This document shows positions 1 through 8,503 of a stretch of DNA of 44,660 bases, piece after piece. Location: the NCBI RefSeq assembly GCF_018130245.1, contig NZ_JAFCKP010000029.1, forward strand, positions 1 to 44,660, in the 5' to 3' direction. The position numbers and the translations under genes were made by a program. The notes under the pieces are model-generated. The model had not been told where the DNA came from. It was given only the letters and a program-made list of their open reading frames with translations, and made no database searches. The DNA comes from Bradyrhizobium sp. SZCCT0231. GTDB taxonomy: Bacteria; Pseudomonadota; Alphaproteobacteria; Rhizobiales; Xanthobacteraceae. Numbering within the stretch: position 1 is the stretch's first letter; every line of letters starts with the position of its first letter.

Positions 1-1
1 C

Positions 2-82
2 TGGAATTTGGCGCCGCCGCACGAAAGCCGTCGTCTGGCGCGCACTCGTCTCAAGCTGCTCAGCTCCACCCAGCTGCTGTGA
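2..82 (+). pseudogene. possible 3' end of a flanking gene
   Basis: Twenty-six codons are open from the window edge to a TGA at 80-82, and the short peptide is rich in Leu, Ser and Arg. It could be the C-terminus of a host gene cut by the window boundary. It is too short to assign, and nothing in it belongs to a family I recognise. The start lies outside the window. Confidence 0.2.
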
Positions 83-436
83 CGCGCAGTTTCATATGGC
101 ACCTCCCGGGATCAGCCGGGATTATCCGGGAAACAGCGGGAAGTGGTTGGAATACAAGGGCTTGCGCGGCCCTTGGCGCGAGTTGACGGGGCAGACGGCG
201 CGTAGGTTCAGATGTCACCCTGCGGCGTCGGCGCGCTCGGAAAGCCTGAAAAACAAGGGAGCGGCCCGCGAACTCGGACTCAAAACCGGGCTTTGGCGCC
301 GGGGAGTCCGAGTTTGGCTGAATCGCCGCAAAATGCTTGCTCTACAAGGGTTTGGCGGCGACCCGCCGAACCGGCTCCGAGGCGAACCCGGACCCGGAAC
401 CCGGACTCATCAGCGGAAATATTTCTCGAAAGAAAG
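83..436. other. left flank, no convincing gene
   Basis: This 350-base stretch has open frames, but none has a ribosome binding site or a protein-like composition. It holds two imperfect copies of an ACAAGGG-TTG motif (near 154 and 344), GC-rich runs such as CCCGGAACCCGG, and one 22-base sequence resembling the IS21-like end repeats at the far right of the window (listed separately). It is most likely host or degenerate mobile-element DNA outside the prophage. Confidence 0.4.
199..220 (+). repeat. single copy of the IS21-like end repeat
   Basis: The 22 bases here match the reverse complement of 44335-44356 at 20 positions, sharing the core AGGTTCA-ATGTCACCC. It is therefore an inverted repeat of a sequence about 44 kb away. 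Only one copy is present on this side, against two tandem copies on the right. It may be a degenerate insertion-sequence end or one terminus of a larger element. Confidence 0.5.
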
Positions 437-904
437 CTACTGCTTTTGAGGTGCCATTATCGCCTGAAGAACGGCGGCGCACGCTCCCGGCGGTACTCCG
501 AAGCGTCGGCAAACTGACGAGAGAACAGTTGCGCCCTCAGCAGGGCTAGCCTTTGCAATCGTCGAGTTCACCTCCTCGATCGTGCCCTGTCGGGGGCAAT
601 ACAGCTGATCCAGCTTGCGGTGCTCTTCACCCATGTATTGGGAAGCGCCAGTTAATTTGATGCAGTTCGAACCGGAGAAGGACCAAGCCCCCTGTTGGCA
701 GATCAACCTTCTACTGGTCACACTCCCGGGCGGCCCTCCAGTGGCAAAGCCCGCTTCAGCTTTCAGACTTGGACACTCGCATATCGTGGCGCCCTCGGTG
801 TATTCGAGTCCGGCATTCTTGCACGGTGGGAATTGTCCCGATTGCGCATTTGCGACGGGAATCATCCAGAGCGCCAGCGCGACAGCGAGGTAGGATCGAT
901 ACAT
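437..904 (-). CDS. secreted cysteine-rich protein, unknown function
   Basis: This is a 155-residue protein with a clear N-terminal signal peptide: a charged start, a hydrophobic core at about 5-17 and a probable cleavage after A20 (ANA-Q). The mature part has eight cysteines (28, 42, 44, 69, 81, 103, 132, 142), consistent with a disulphide-bonded periplasmic or extracellular protein. The start is backed by GGAGAA ahead of the ATG. It is the last gene in the direction of the left late arm, 54 bases beyond the methylase stop. It may be lysogenic-conversion cargo or the first host gene. I do not recognise the family. Confidence 0.7.
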   Translation of the reverse strand: MYRSYLAVALALWMIPVANAQSGQFPPCKNAGLEYTEGATICECPSLKAEAGFATGGPPGSVTSRRLICQQGAWSFSGSNCIKLTGASQYMGEEHRKLDQLYCPRQGTIEEVNSTIAKASPAEGATVLSSVCRRFGVPPGACAAVLQAIMAPQKQ

Positions 905-958
905 CGGAATTCTCCAAACTGACTCTTCCAGGTTGTATGGCCTATCCCCTCCAACTGT

Positions 959-1768
959 CTATGTTTTCCCGCTGCCCCCCGTAATGATCAACTCCCGCGC
1001 CTGGTGCGCCTTGTTGCTGCGGGCGACCGAATAGGTCAGGCGCACAGGTCGCTGGCGGAAGCCGGCGAAGGTTTTCCGGATCTCCGGGACGTCGTTGATC
1101 GACATGATGAAGCGCCCTTTCAGGCCCCTTAAGACCTCCGCCATCTGCGCATATTCCGAGCGCTCGAACAGGCCGGCGCCGTAGTCCTTCTCGCCGCCCC
1201 AATACGGCGGGTCGAGAAAGAACAGCACGCCCGGCCGGTCGTAGCGGCTGATGAACTCCGCCCATGGTAGGCACTCGATCGTGACACCGGCAAGCCGCTC
1301 GTGCAGCTCGTCCAGCATCGGCGCGAGCTTGGCCACGTTGAAGCGAGCACCGGCCGGATCGACACCGAAATTCCGGCCCGCAACCTTGCCGCCAAAGGCG
1401 GTTCGTTGGAGGAAGAGAAAGCGAGCGGCGCGCTCCAGGTCAGTCAGCGTCGACGGATCGGTTGCTTTCAATCGCTCGAACTCGACCCGCCCCGTGATCT
1501 GCCACTTCAGCATGTCCATGAAGGGCACGTAGTGGCGCTGCAGGATGCGAAAGAACGTCGCCACGTCCCCAGATCGGTCGTTGATGATCTCGCCCTTCCT
1601 CGGCCGGCGCCGGCGTAGGAAGACGCCGCCCATGCCAACGAACGGCTCGGCATAGGTGTCGTGCGGAATCCGCTCGATGCTGGCGACGATCGTCTTCGCC
1701 AATTGCTTCTTGCCGCCGATATAGCCCGCGGTCGGCTTCACCGGCTTGTAGACAACCCTTGAACCCAT
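959..1768 (-). CDS. Dam-type (D12 class) DNA adenine methyltransferase
   Basis: The 269-residue protein has the N6-adenine methylase signature: a Lys-rich GGKKQLA motif at 18-24, the AdoMet-binding EPFVGMGG at 41-48 and the catalytic DPPY at 186-189. It would transfer methyl groups to adenine in double-stranded DNA; the target sequence cannot be read from the protein. The frame is open upstream, but the ATG at 1768 is preferred because GAAGAG lies just ahead of it and the family N-terminus begins there. It sits at the distal end of the packaging operon, much as Mu places its DNA modification gene mom late, so it probably modifies phage DNA against host restriction. Confidence 0.88.
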   Translation of the reverse strand: MGSRVVYKPVKPTAGYIGGKKQLAKTIVASIERIPHDTYAEPFVGMGGVFLRRRRPRKGEIINDRSGDVATFFRILQRHYVPFMDMLKWQITGRVEFERLKATDPSTLTDLERAARFLFLQRTAFGGKVAGRNFGVDPAGARFNVAKLAPMLDELHERLAGVTIECLPWAEFISRYDRPGVLFFLDPPYWGGEKDYGAGLFERSEYAQMAEVLRGLKGRFIMSINDVPEIRKTFAGFRQRPVRLTYSVARSNKAHQARELIITGGSGKT

Positions 1769-2015
1769 CTCTTCGAATCGCTCCGGCCCGCCTACGGTCG
1801 CCGTGCTGCGCAGCAGCGGCGGGTCGGCGAGGACGGTTGCTCTCGTCGTGCGGGTCAGTCTGCCAGGATAGGCCCGCGGTTGCAGCGTTTGCGCGCTGTC
1901 GACCCCCGCCACTACCGTGGCCAGGGAAAGTTGTTTCGGTACTTGACCGCTCAGATTGGGCCGCTAGTCTCTGGCCCGCCGGGGATGGCAATCTGCGACC
2001 TAAAAGGATCGAGCG

Positions 2016-2183
2016 ATGCCAATTCCTAGTATCCTTCAACACATCATGAAACGTGCTTCGGAGGCGCCAAGCGCGGTCTCCAAGATGATCATTGAAAGCA
2101 GTCTGCGCCGCGCCGCCAGCGAGCGTGGATTGATGTCGGAGGACTCTCCTAATCCTACTCATCCACCGCCTCGTCGAGACTAG
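2016..2183 (+). CDS. small hypothetical protein on the opposite strand
   Basis: This 55-codon frame lies in the 386-base gap between the methylase and the head gene. AAAGGATC sits about five bases before its ATG. The peptide begins with a helix-like stretch rich in Ile, Met, Ala and Lys/Arg and ends in a Pro/Arg-rich tail. Its last 29 bases overlap the 3' end of the convergent head gene. It is the only plus-strand candidate in the left arm and matches no family I know. A TTGACC that could be a -35 element lies near 1943. It could be an orphan moron or a chance frame. Confidence 0.35.
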   Translation: MPIPSILQHIMKRASEAPSAVSKMIIESSLRRAASERGLMSEDSPNPTHPPPRRD

Positions 2184-2928
2184 CTGGCAACTCGCCGGGC
2201 CGGTACGCGAAGCCGGGATCGATGCCTTCGGGCACCGAGACCGTCTTTAGGCTGCCATCGGATAGCCGCACCGTCTTCTCCACCATCTTGATCGGCGGCG
2301 CCTGGTCGGAAACCTTGTAGCCGTAGCGGCGCAAGTCGTCGTCGGAGAGGCTGTCGACCCAGCAATGGCAGCCCCAGCCGTTCGGCGGGTAATGGGTCTG
2401 CCACCATGGATCGTCGACGGGCAGAATCGTGCCGTCCCAGCTCTTATGCAGCGGGCGCGGATGCTTCTGGCCTTCGAGATGGCGATAGATCAAATACGGC
2501 CGCGTGCGCTTGACGCGCTGGATCTGCTCCCAGCGGCCGGCCGCATAGGCCGTCGACATGTTGGTGTCGAAGATCACGCGGCTGCGCCAGCCGCGCGAGC
2601 CGTTGTAGCTCCAGCCGTGCTCCTCGACGATGCGGTCGAAGTCCTTGCGGAAGGATTCCAGCGTCTCGCCGTTCTCGATCGCCTTGTTGACGGCGTCGTG
2701 GAAGTCGGCGACCAGGCCGTCCGTCATCGCGCCGGCGACGGTGAAGCTCGCCGAATGCTCCTGTTGCCAGAGATCGGTCCAGGCGGCGGTCGGAATGTTC
2801 ACTTTCCGCCTCAGGAAATCGATCGCCTCCATCGGCTTGACAGCGAACGGAAGCACCTCGGCATGCAGCGATGCCCAGGAGCAGCCGCAGGGGCGGCGCA
2901 GGATCGGCGTTCCGTGGCTCTTAAGCAT
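2155..2928 (-). CDS. MuF-like head morphogenesis protein
   Basis: The 257-residue protein belongs to the Mu F (gp30) minor head family (PF04233), associated with the portal and head assembly. The C-terminal part has the typical conserved pattern of an aspartate/asparagine-containing 'FDTNM..AYAAGR' helix, followed by 'YPPNGWGCHCW' with its Cys-His-Cys cluster. It is shorter than Mu gp30 (about 425 residues), ending soon after the MuF core. The start overlaps the end of the portal gene by 8 bases, as in other Mu-like phages. In Mu the next genes would be G and the protease; here they lie on the other arm. Confidence 0.87.
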   Translation of the reverse strand: MLKSHGTPILRRPCGCSWASLHAEVLPFAVKPMEAIDFLRRKVNIPTAAWTDLWQQEHSASFTVAGAMTDGLVADFHDAVNKAIENGETLESFRKDFDRIVEEHGWSYNGSRGWRSRVIFDTNMSTAYAAGRWEQIQRVKRTRPYLIYRHLEGQKHPRPLHKSWDGTILPVDDPWWQTHYPPNGWGCHCWVDSLSDDDLRRYGYKVSDQAPPIKMVEKTVRLSDGSLKTVSVPEGIDPGFAYRPGELPASLDEAVDE

Positions 2929-4534
2929 CGGGAATGTTCGATCGGCCCATCAGGTTGGCGACGGTGCGCGAGATCCGCATCAAAGTGGCAAGGTTGCGCT
3001 CGGCTATGCCCGGATTGAACCGCTTCAGCTCGTTCTTCACTTCATCAAGGGAGCTGCATCGCGCAATGACCTCTCGAAGCTCGTGGATCAGCGCCTCGAC
3101 ACCTGGCCCCGCGAGCCTTTCCACCTGCTCGGTGAGATAGGCGATCGGATCGTGCGCTTCGTGCAGGCGAAACGCTGAATTGAGTGCCGGTTGCTCGGCA
3201 GGATTTCCGACCGGGTTGCCGAGTGGACTCGTCAGGCCTGGTGACGATGACGGCGCCGTCAAAAGCTGGGCATTCGGAGGCGGAATCGGAATGCCGAGCA
3301 GCCCATTGAAGAACGTTCTCTCCACCTGCAACCCCATCGGCACGAGCTTGTCGACGGAATTGACGATCAATTCGACGTTGGCCTCTTCGGCTCGGCCGAT
3401 CTTGACCTTGGGATACTTCTTCTGAGGCCCGAACTGAAGCTGCACTGCGGGGCGAACCAGGTCGCGATTGAGAATGGCATCAATCGCCTTGGCGTCGGCG
3501 CGCTCGATGTCTTCCTCGACCTCGCGATGTTCCTTGCCGACGGCGTGCCCACCGGCAATCGCGTCTGTCGTCGCGGTCTGCCCGAGCACGGCCTTCGAGA
3601 TCTGCTGATCGAGCCAGTTGACGCGCTTGATGTAGAGGTCGCTGCCGGTCCCGACGTTCTTGGACTCGATGAAATCGATATCCATCATCTCGGGGATGAT
3701 GGCCGCGCAGTCGCCCGCGATGTTCGCGACCGCGTTGAACAGCGTGTCCTTATCGGCTTGTGAAGAGCCGGCTGGATATTTGCCGACGCGCACCGGCTGC
3801 CCGAAGGTCTGGGTGAAGATTGCCCAATCTCGCTGGGTAAATGCCTTGAACATCCACGCCCACAGCGCAATGCGAGCGATGCCGGAGCGCACCGGCAGGC
3901 CGGACTTGGCCCGGATCACCGTGTTGATGAATTTGAACGGCGGGAATGGCGCTTCGCCGAGCGATCCTGTGACATGTCCGACCCCGTCGGCGTCATAGCC
4001 GCCGATGATCAGCGGCGTGGAACCGTCGCGGCGATCGAAACGGAACCAGCGCGGATCGCGCCAGGCGAGCTGCGCAACGCTCCAGTCGCCTTCCGACGTG
4101 TCCCAGACGATCTCGACGCAGCTCCAGCCTTTGCCGATCGCATCCAGCATGTCGAACAGCTCGGCCTGGATGGTCTCGCGCTTCACGATGCCTTCAATGA
4201 AGACGGCGTGCTTCTTCGCCTCGGCCGACTCGTCGGCGGCCTCGACCGTGATGTCGAGCTGCGCCACCTGACGCTTACGCTTGCCGAGCACGCCGACATA
4301 GTGAAGATCGCGCTCCTCGATCGTCTCAGCCAGCTCGAAATAGCGCAAGGGATCGCCGTAGTCGGCCGCGCGCAGGATGTTGGCGAGCCTAACGGGGTTG
4401 AGGCCGTCGCCGGGATAGCCGGTGATCGGCGAACGGACGCCGGTGGTCGACGGCGCGGCGATCTCCTTCGTCAGGATCTCGCGTTGGATTGGCCGACCGT
4501 ACTGATCGACGATCGACGACGTTGAAACCGCCAT
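2921..4534 (-). CDS. portal protein, Mu gp29-like (DUF935)
   Basis: At 537 residues this is the usual length for Mu-type portals, which form the dodecameric DNA channel at one head vertex. Family features are the N-terminal segment with 'YGRPI', the 'RKRQVAQLDI' region and the 'FGQPVRVGKY' stretch in the middle. The frame is open 14 codons further upstream, but the ATG at 4534 has GGGAGG six bases ahead and overlaps the terminase stop as TAATG, so it is the better start. It is translationally coupled to the terminase upstream and the MuF-like gene downstream. Confidence 0.92.
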   Translation of the reverse strand: MAVSTSSIVDQYGRPIQREILTKEIAAPSTTGVRSPITGYPGDGLNPVRLANILRAADYGDPLRYFELAETIEERDLHYVGVLGKRKRQVAQLDITVEAADESAEAKKHAVFIEGIVKRETIQAELFDMLDAIGKGWSCVEIVWDTSEGDWSVAQLAWRDPRWFRFDRRDGSTPLIIGGYDADGVGHVTGSLGEAPFPPFKFINTVIRAKSGLPVRSGIARIALWAWMFKAFTQRDWAIFTQTFGQPVRVGKYPAGSSQADKDTLFNAVANIAGDCAAIIPEMMDIDFIESKNVGTGSDLYIKRVNWLDQQISKAVLGQTATTDAIAGGHAVGKEHREVEEDIERADAKAIDAILNRDLVRPAVQLQFGPQKKYPKVKIGRAEEANVELIVNSVDKLVPMGLQVERTFFNGLLGIPIPPPNAQLLTAPSSSPGLTSPLGNPVGNPAEQPALNSAFRLHEAHDPIAYLTEQVERLAGPGVEALIHELREVIARCSSLDEVKNELKRFNPGIAERNLATLMRISRTVANLMGRSNIPDA

Positions 4535-6168
4535 TAAATGCCTCCCCTCAGGCGTGCGCCGAGCGGCGTGCGCCACATTCCATCGCCTTCCTGGTCGCCG
4601 AAGATGCCGTTCTCTTCAGGGAGCGCCTCCGGCGACGCCGGACGGTAGGCGAACTCGATCAGGTCGGACCGCGTCTGCGCGTAGGCCAGCACCAACGCGA
4701 TGGCGAGATCGCCGTGGCGCTTCTTGCCGTCCGCGCCCTTGGTGCGGACGTCGGGTACACGCGGCACTCCCTTGATCGTCTGGACGGTCGCAAGATCGTC
4801 GATGCCGTCCGCGTCCTTCGGCAGCAAGATGCTGCCCTCCTCGAACGCGCCCTTGAGCGGCGGAAAGTTCTCCAGGTACCACTCCGTCGACATCTTGACC
4901 TGCTCGATGCGGAGTGGCCCGTACTTCTGCGCGGCGACCTCGGCGAGGTAGGCGCCATTGCCGGAAGCGTCCATCTTGCCGCCGACGAAGCGCGGTAGGC
5001 CATCGCACAGATAGAACAGCACCTGCTTTTGCTGCTCGAACGGGATGTTCGACATCTCGATCCAGAACGGCACGGTCCGCCGCAGCGTCTTACCGATCTC
5101 GATCGGCAGCAGCACCGAGAGGTCGAGGTTGCGGGCGAAGTCCTGGCCGAAGGCGTGTTGGCGCTCCGGATCGAGCTTCTTCAATAGAGGTTCAAGATGC
5201 TCCTTGCACCAGGCCAGAATGTCGGCCTCGCGGTGCTCCTTCGGCAGGAAGGTGAACTCGGCCGGGCGCGACAGCCGCAGCACCGGCGCGTCCAGCACCA
5301 TCCGCGCCTCGATCAGGGCGCGAGCCAAGTAGATTCCGCCACCTTCCGACGGCACGCAGAACAACTCTTCGTCGGCGTCGTCGCCATAGGACGCGACGAT
5401 CTCGGCGCGCCACTTCGCTTCGGCTTCCGGCGACCACTCCTTGCCAGTCACGAGGCAAATGCGCTGGTAGAGGCCGTCCTTCAGCGCATCGTCGAAATCG
5501 TACTTTTCGACGTGGTAGGGCTTGCGGCCCGCGCGCGCGTCCTCGATCAGCTTGTTGAAGGCATTGGCGACGCCGTAATGCGTCGAGATCACCAGCACGC
5601 GGCCGCCCCACATTAGCAGCGCCAGCGCGGCCTTCATCATGGCGTCGAGATCGTCGTGGAACGCGGCCTCGTCCAGGATGACGAAGCCCTGCATGCCGCG
5701 CAGCGAGCGCGGGCGTGACGGCAGCGCGATGATCTCGAAGCCGGAGGCGAAGCGGATGCGGAAGGCCTGGATGTTGCTGTCGGGATCGCCGTCGTCGAAG
5801 ACGAACTCCTGCACCTCGGAGGCCGCCTGCTCGAAGCTCTTGGCCCACATGCCGCAGACGTCAATGAACTCCCGCGCCATCTCCTTGTTGTAGCCGATGT
5901 AGAACACGTCCATGCCGCCGGCCGACTTGACGGCGGCAGCGGTCAGCGCGGCATCGGATGCGACGCCCCAGGTCGCCCCGATGCGGCGGGACTTTTCGCA
6001 GATCGTGACGGCGTGCTCCGAGGTCGAACGGAGCAGACGCTTCTGGTAGCCGAGCAGCACGCCTTCGACGCCACCGGCGTCGCGCGCGAGCTGCGCGCCG
6101 ACCGCAAGGCCGGCGCGGCGCGTTTCTGCCCATTCGGCATCGGTGATGGTGCGGGCGACCGTGTTCAT
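4534..6168 (-). CDS. terminase large subunit, Mu gp28-like
   Basis: This is the 544-residue packaging motor. It has a Walker A-like 'EKSRRIGAT' at 59-67 and a Walker B 'FVILDEAAF' at 162-170, followed by the 'VISTHYG' coupling motif. The C-terminal half carries the RNase H-like nuclease, starting at 'FGQDFARNLD' and ending at 'HGDLAIALVLAYA'. It cuts DNA and pumps it into proheads; in a Mu-like phage the substrate is integrated phage DNA and flanking host DNA is packaged too. It starts inside an ATGA overlap with the gene upstream (6165-6168), and its stop overlaps the portal start. Confidence 0.94.
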   Translation of the reverse strand: MNTVARTITDAEWAETRRAGLAVGAQLARDAGGVEGVLLGYQKRLLRSTSEHAVTICEKSRRIGATWGVASDAALTAAAVKSAGGMDVFYIGYNKEMAREFIDVCGMWAKSFEQAASEVQEFVFDDGDPDSNIQAFRIRFASGFEIIALPSRPRSLRGMQGFVILDEAAFHDDLDAMMKAALALLMWGGRVLVISTHYGVANAFNKLIEDARAGRKPYHVEKYDFDDALKDGLYQRICLVTGKEWSPEAEAKWRAEIVASYGDDADEELFCVPSEGGGIYLARALIEARMVLDAPVLRLSRPAEFTFLPKEHREADILAWCKEHLEPLLKKLDPERQHAFGQDFARNLDLSVLLPIEIGKTLRRTVPFWIEMSNIPFEQQKQVLFYLCDGLPRFVGGKMDASGNGAYLAEVAAQKYGPLRIEQVKMSTEWYLENFPPLKGAFEEGSILLPKDADGIDDLATVQTIKGVPRVPDVRTKGADGKKRHGDLAIALVLAYAQTRSDLIEFAYRPASPEALPEENGIFGDQEGDGMWRTPLGARLRGGI

Positions 6169-6563
6169 TCGTCGCGCGCGTTCTCGTCGAAACCTTCGTC
6201 GTCGTGCGTCGGCTCTTCCTCGCTGGTGACGGGCTGATCGTCCTCGACGGGTCCGTGATCACGATAGGGAATCGCCGGCACGAAGTAGCGCTCGGCATAG
6301 CGCATGACCGTCTTCTCGTCGGTCAACGTGTATGAGAAGATCGAGCCGACGCCGTAGAAATGGGTCGACCAGGTCACCTCACCATCGGAAAGCGAATAAT
6401 GCTCTCTGCCGCCAAGCTTTGGCACGTCGATCCGTAGCATCTTTCCGCCGAACTTCTCTTCCTCGCGCGCACGCCCGACGTGGCGGCGGTGTCCTAAGAT
6501 CTCGACGATGGCCCATTCCCAGCCTTCATCGATCGCCGCGGTTTCAGTGATTGGCTTGTTCAC
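6165..6563 (-). CDS. conserved hypothetical protein next to terminase
   Basis: A 132-residue protein, with the start taken as the GTG at 6563 because AGGAGG lies six bases upstream. It contains the segment 'HRRHVGRAREEE' and then a beta-rich core, and ends in a strongly acidic tail rich in Glu and Asp. The composition looks like a small cytoplasmic protein, perhaps DNA-associated or interacting with RNA polymerase. No signal peptide or membrane segment is seen. It overlaps the terminase start by 4 bases, so it belongs to the packaging operon. I do not recognise a named family. Confidence 0.7.
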   Translation of the reverse strand: MNKPITETAAIDEGWEWAIVEILGHRRHVGRAREEEKFGGKMLRIDVPKLGGREHYSLSDGEVTWSTHFYGVGSIFSYTLTDEKTVMRYAERYFVPAIPYRDHGPVEDDQPVTSEEEPTHDDEGFDENARDE

Positions 6564-6583
6564 GGAATGCCTCCTGTAAGATT

Positions 6584-6799
6584 TCAATGAAACGATTGGT
6601 TCGGCCAACGAGGGTCGGCCGGCAACTTGGCGACTTCGGTCGGTCGATCGAGGAAGTCGGGTCCGTTCAGGATATTGCGAACCTCCCACCACGCTCTCCA
6701 ACCAGCGGCGTACTCCGGCGAGGCGTCGTTGAAGAGCGGCTCGCCATCGATCGCGTCGAAGAATCCGTCGCAATAGGCCGGGTGTTCTTGAAGGATCAT
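6584..6799 (-). CDS. small hypothetical protein
   Basis: The 71-residue protein is rich in aromatic and acidic residues and contains 'YAAGWRAWWEV', a pattern common in small accessory proteins of rhizobial phages whose job is unknown. It starts in an ATGA overlap with the preceding gene (6796-6799) and is followed by a strong AGGAGG for the next one. Context puts it in the packaging operon. Confidence 0.65.
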   Translation of the reverse strand: MILQEHPAYCDGFFDAIDGEPLFNDASPEYAAGWRAWWEVRNILNGPDFLDRPTEVAKLPADPRWPNQSFH

Positions 6800-7179
6800 G
6801 CTATCGGCCTCACAACCAGGGACCGATGAAGAAGCGCGTCAGCTAACGCGTCGCCAACGAGCAGCTCGGCGATCTGCTTGCCGCGTTCCTCGCCGAGATG
6901 GAGCGAGACGCCGTAGTCCACGTAGGGGTTGGCGCGTAGCCCGTCGACGACGACCACGCCATCCCACGCCGCCAGCCGCTTGGGATTGATCCTGCGTAGT
7001 TCGCTCGCGAAGCGCTCTCGACTATGGCTGATTGCCGGCGTTTCTCGACTGTTCATCTCGCATCTCCCTCCTGACTGAAAGATGTGGTTCACAACAAAAC
7101 GGATCGACGCCGCCACGCCGATCCCGGCGAAGGCGATCCAGAGCAGCAGGATCACGGCGCCGCGTGCTTTCTCGCTCAT
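6796..7179 (-). CDS. small membrane-anchored hypothetical protein, possible dual start
   Basis: The 127-residue product has one N-terminal membrane segment (about residues 8-29), then a soluble domain with 'INPKRLAAWDGVVVVDG'. The ATG at 7179 is supported by a 4-base ATGA overlap with the small terminase gene. A second in-frame ATG at 7056 follows a strong AGGAGG with a 10-base gap and would give an 86-residue soluble form lacking the membrane segment. Whether one or both forms are made cannot be settled here. The function is unknown. Confidence 0.6.
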   Translation of the reverse strand: MSEKARGAVILLLWIAFAGIGVAASIRFVVNHIFQSGGRCEMNSRETPAISHSRERFASELRRINPKRLAAWDGVVVVDGLRANPYVDYGVSLHLGEERGKQIAELLVGDALADALLHRSLVVRPIA

Positions 7180-7793
7180 GTCTTCTTCCTCTCGATGCCG
7201 AGAATCTTGCTCTTGATCGCGTCGACCGTCTCGGCCGACAGTCCTTTCGCCTTCGCGACGGTCTCGACCGCCTCGGTCGCCTTGCTCTTCAGCTCGGTCT
7301 CGATCTTGCGGCGGCCGTCCGCGCTGATCTTCTTGGCTTCCTCGGCATGCTTCAGCGCGCGCGAGGTCATCATCAGCATTTCGGCGGTGTCACCATCTGC
7401 GCCGAGCTCGCCGGCGTTGCCGAGCATCTCAAGCACGAGGGTCTTGATGGTCTCGGCCACCATCAGCGTCAGCGAGCTGTCACCGGCCTCGTCCAGCTTC
7501 GGCGCGAGGATTGCCGCGATCTCGCGGGTCTCTTCCAGCCGCCGGCCGAGCAGCGCCACGCGCATGGCGGTCCGGTTGAAGGCGGAGCGCGAGATCACAG
7601 GCACCTCTGCGCTGACGTCGTGAGCCAATGAGGCCGCCTTCAAACGGGCGTTGAACTCGTCGAGGATCTCGAGCTGCGAGAGCTTGCGCTCCTTGAGCTG
7701 CTCGAACGCCCAGACCTTGGCTTCGTCCGCCCAGTCCGGCAGCTTGTCGATCTCCGCCAGCCGGCCGCGGCGCGCCTTTGCGTGGGGTGCCAT
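7176..7793 (-). CDS. small terminase subunit, Mu gp27-like (DUF3486)
   Basis: This 205-residue protein matches the DUF3486 family of Mu-like phages, which precedes the large terminase and is taken as the DNA-recognition subunit. The N-terminus is basic ('KARRGRLAEIDKLPDW'), followed by a helix-turn-helix-like segment with 'QLEILDEFN' and 'ISRSAFNR', and the rest is long helices suited to ring assembly. GGAGGG lies upstream of the ATG. Three to four small genes separate it from the large subunit, a wider gap than in Mu, where the two are close. Confidence 0.85.
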   Translation of the reverse strand: MAPHAKARRGRLAEIDKLPDWADEAKVWAFEQLKERKLSQLEILDEFNARLKAASLAHDVSAEVPVISRSAFNRTAMRVALLGRRLEETREIAAILAPKLDEAGDSSLTLMVAETIKTLVLEMLGNAGELGADGDTAEMLMMTSRALKHAEEAKKISADGRRKIETELKSKATEAVETVAKAKGLSAETVDAIKSKILGIERKKT

Positions 7794-7799
7794 CGGGCG

Positions 7800-8096
7800 C
7801 TAGCCCTCCGGCGGGCTGGAACGCTTGATGCCTTCGATCACCAGGCGTCGCTCGACGTGTTCGAGGCCCTTGGGCGTCAGAGTGACTATGACCACGGTGC
7901 CGGCGCTCACTTTCGTCACCGCGCCCATGTCAGTCAGCCAATTCAGCTCATCCCTGATCCAGTCGCGGGATTTGGCGATGGCGAACATCTCCAGCACTTC
8001 CTGAAGCATGCTGTCGCTCGACGAATAGTTCGGCTGTTTCTGCAGCTCGCGCAGGATGATCAGCCGCGCGTGCTCTCGAATGATGTCCCGGCTCAT
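7800..8096 (-). CDS. Mu gp26-like phage protein
   Basis: The 98-residue protein resembles the small protein found between the gp25-like and gp27-like genes of Mu-type phages. It has a winged-helix look: 'EHARLIILRELQKQ' then 'WIRDELNWLTDMGAVT', ending in a beta wing. Its role is unknown, though the fold suggests DNA binding during packaging or late control. The start is within an ATGA overlap with the upstream gene. Confidence 0.72.
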   Translation of the reverse strand: MSRDIIREHARLIILRELQKQPNYSSSDSMLQEVLEMFAIAKSRDWIRDELNWLTDMGAVTKVSAGTVVIVTLTPKGLEHVERRLVIEGIKRSSPPEG

Positions 8097-8500
8097 CGGT
8101 CAAACCCCGCCTGTTCCAGAATTTTCTCCTGCAGCCGGTCGGCGATCGATGCGATCGGCCGGATGCGCTCCGAGAGAACGCCGACATCGCCGCTCAACTT
8201 GCCGATCAGGTTTTCGAGCCTGTTGACGGTCGTATGGTCCGGCAGATGACGAAGATCGGACTCGATCCGCGTGGCGCGGTCTTCGAGAATGTCGAGCTTG
8301 CCAACGGCGATCGACACGGTCTCCTTGCTGGCCTTGCCTTCGAGGCCGGACTTGATGTCATCCACCTTGTCGGTGATCCGCTCCTCCAGAACGGCGAACC
8401 GCTTTTCGTTCTCCTTTGACCTGCCATTGAAGAACGAATGCAGGAACGACGCCGCGGCAATCAGGATGGCGACCCACGGCGCCCAGTCGTTGACGTTCAC
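8093..8500 (-). CDS. Mu gp25-like protein (DUF2730)
   Basis: The 135-residue protein has an N-terminal hydrophobic segment (about residues 6-24), followed by a long coiled coil rich in Glu, Lys and Leu. This is the DUF2730 layout, conserved in Mu-like phages just before the gp26- and gp27-type genes. It is probably anchored in the inner membrane with the coiled coil exposed. The function is not established; the position between lysis and packaging genes is the conserved one. Confidence 0.8.
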   Translation of the reverse strand: MNVNDWAPWVAILIAAASFLHSFFNGRSKENEKRFAVLEERITDKVDDIKSGLEGKASKETVSIAVGKLDILEDRATRIESDLRHLPDHTTVNRLENLIGKLSGDVGVLSERIRPIASIADRLQEKILEQAGFDR

Positions 8501-8503
8501 GCT

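Noticed and set aside
150-420. Possible tRNA or attachment site near the ACAAGGG repeats
   Set aside because: No cloverleaf could be drawn and no CCA-adjacent acceptor stem was found; a Mu-like phage also needs no tRNA attachment site.
96-549. Three overlapping plus-strand open frames in the left flank
   Set aside because: No ribosome sites, Arg/Pro-rich composition typical of GC-rich mirror frames, and no family resemblance.
1440-2162. 240-codon minus-strand frame over the methylase
   Set aside because: It overlaps the methylase in another frame and is Arg/His-rich without domains; the methylase motifs are decisive.
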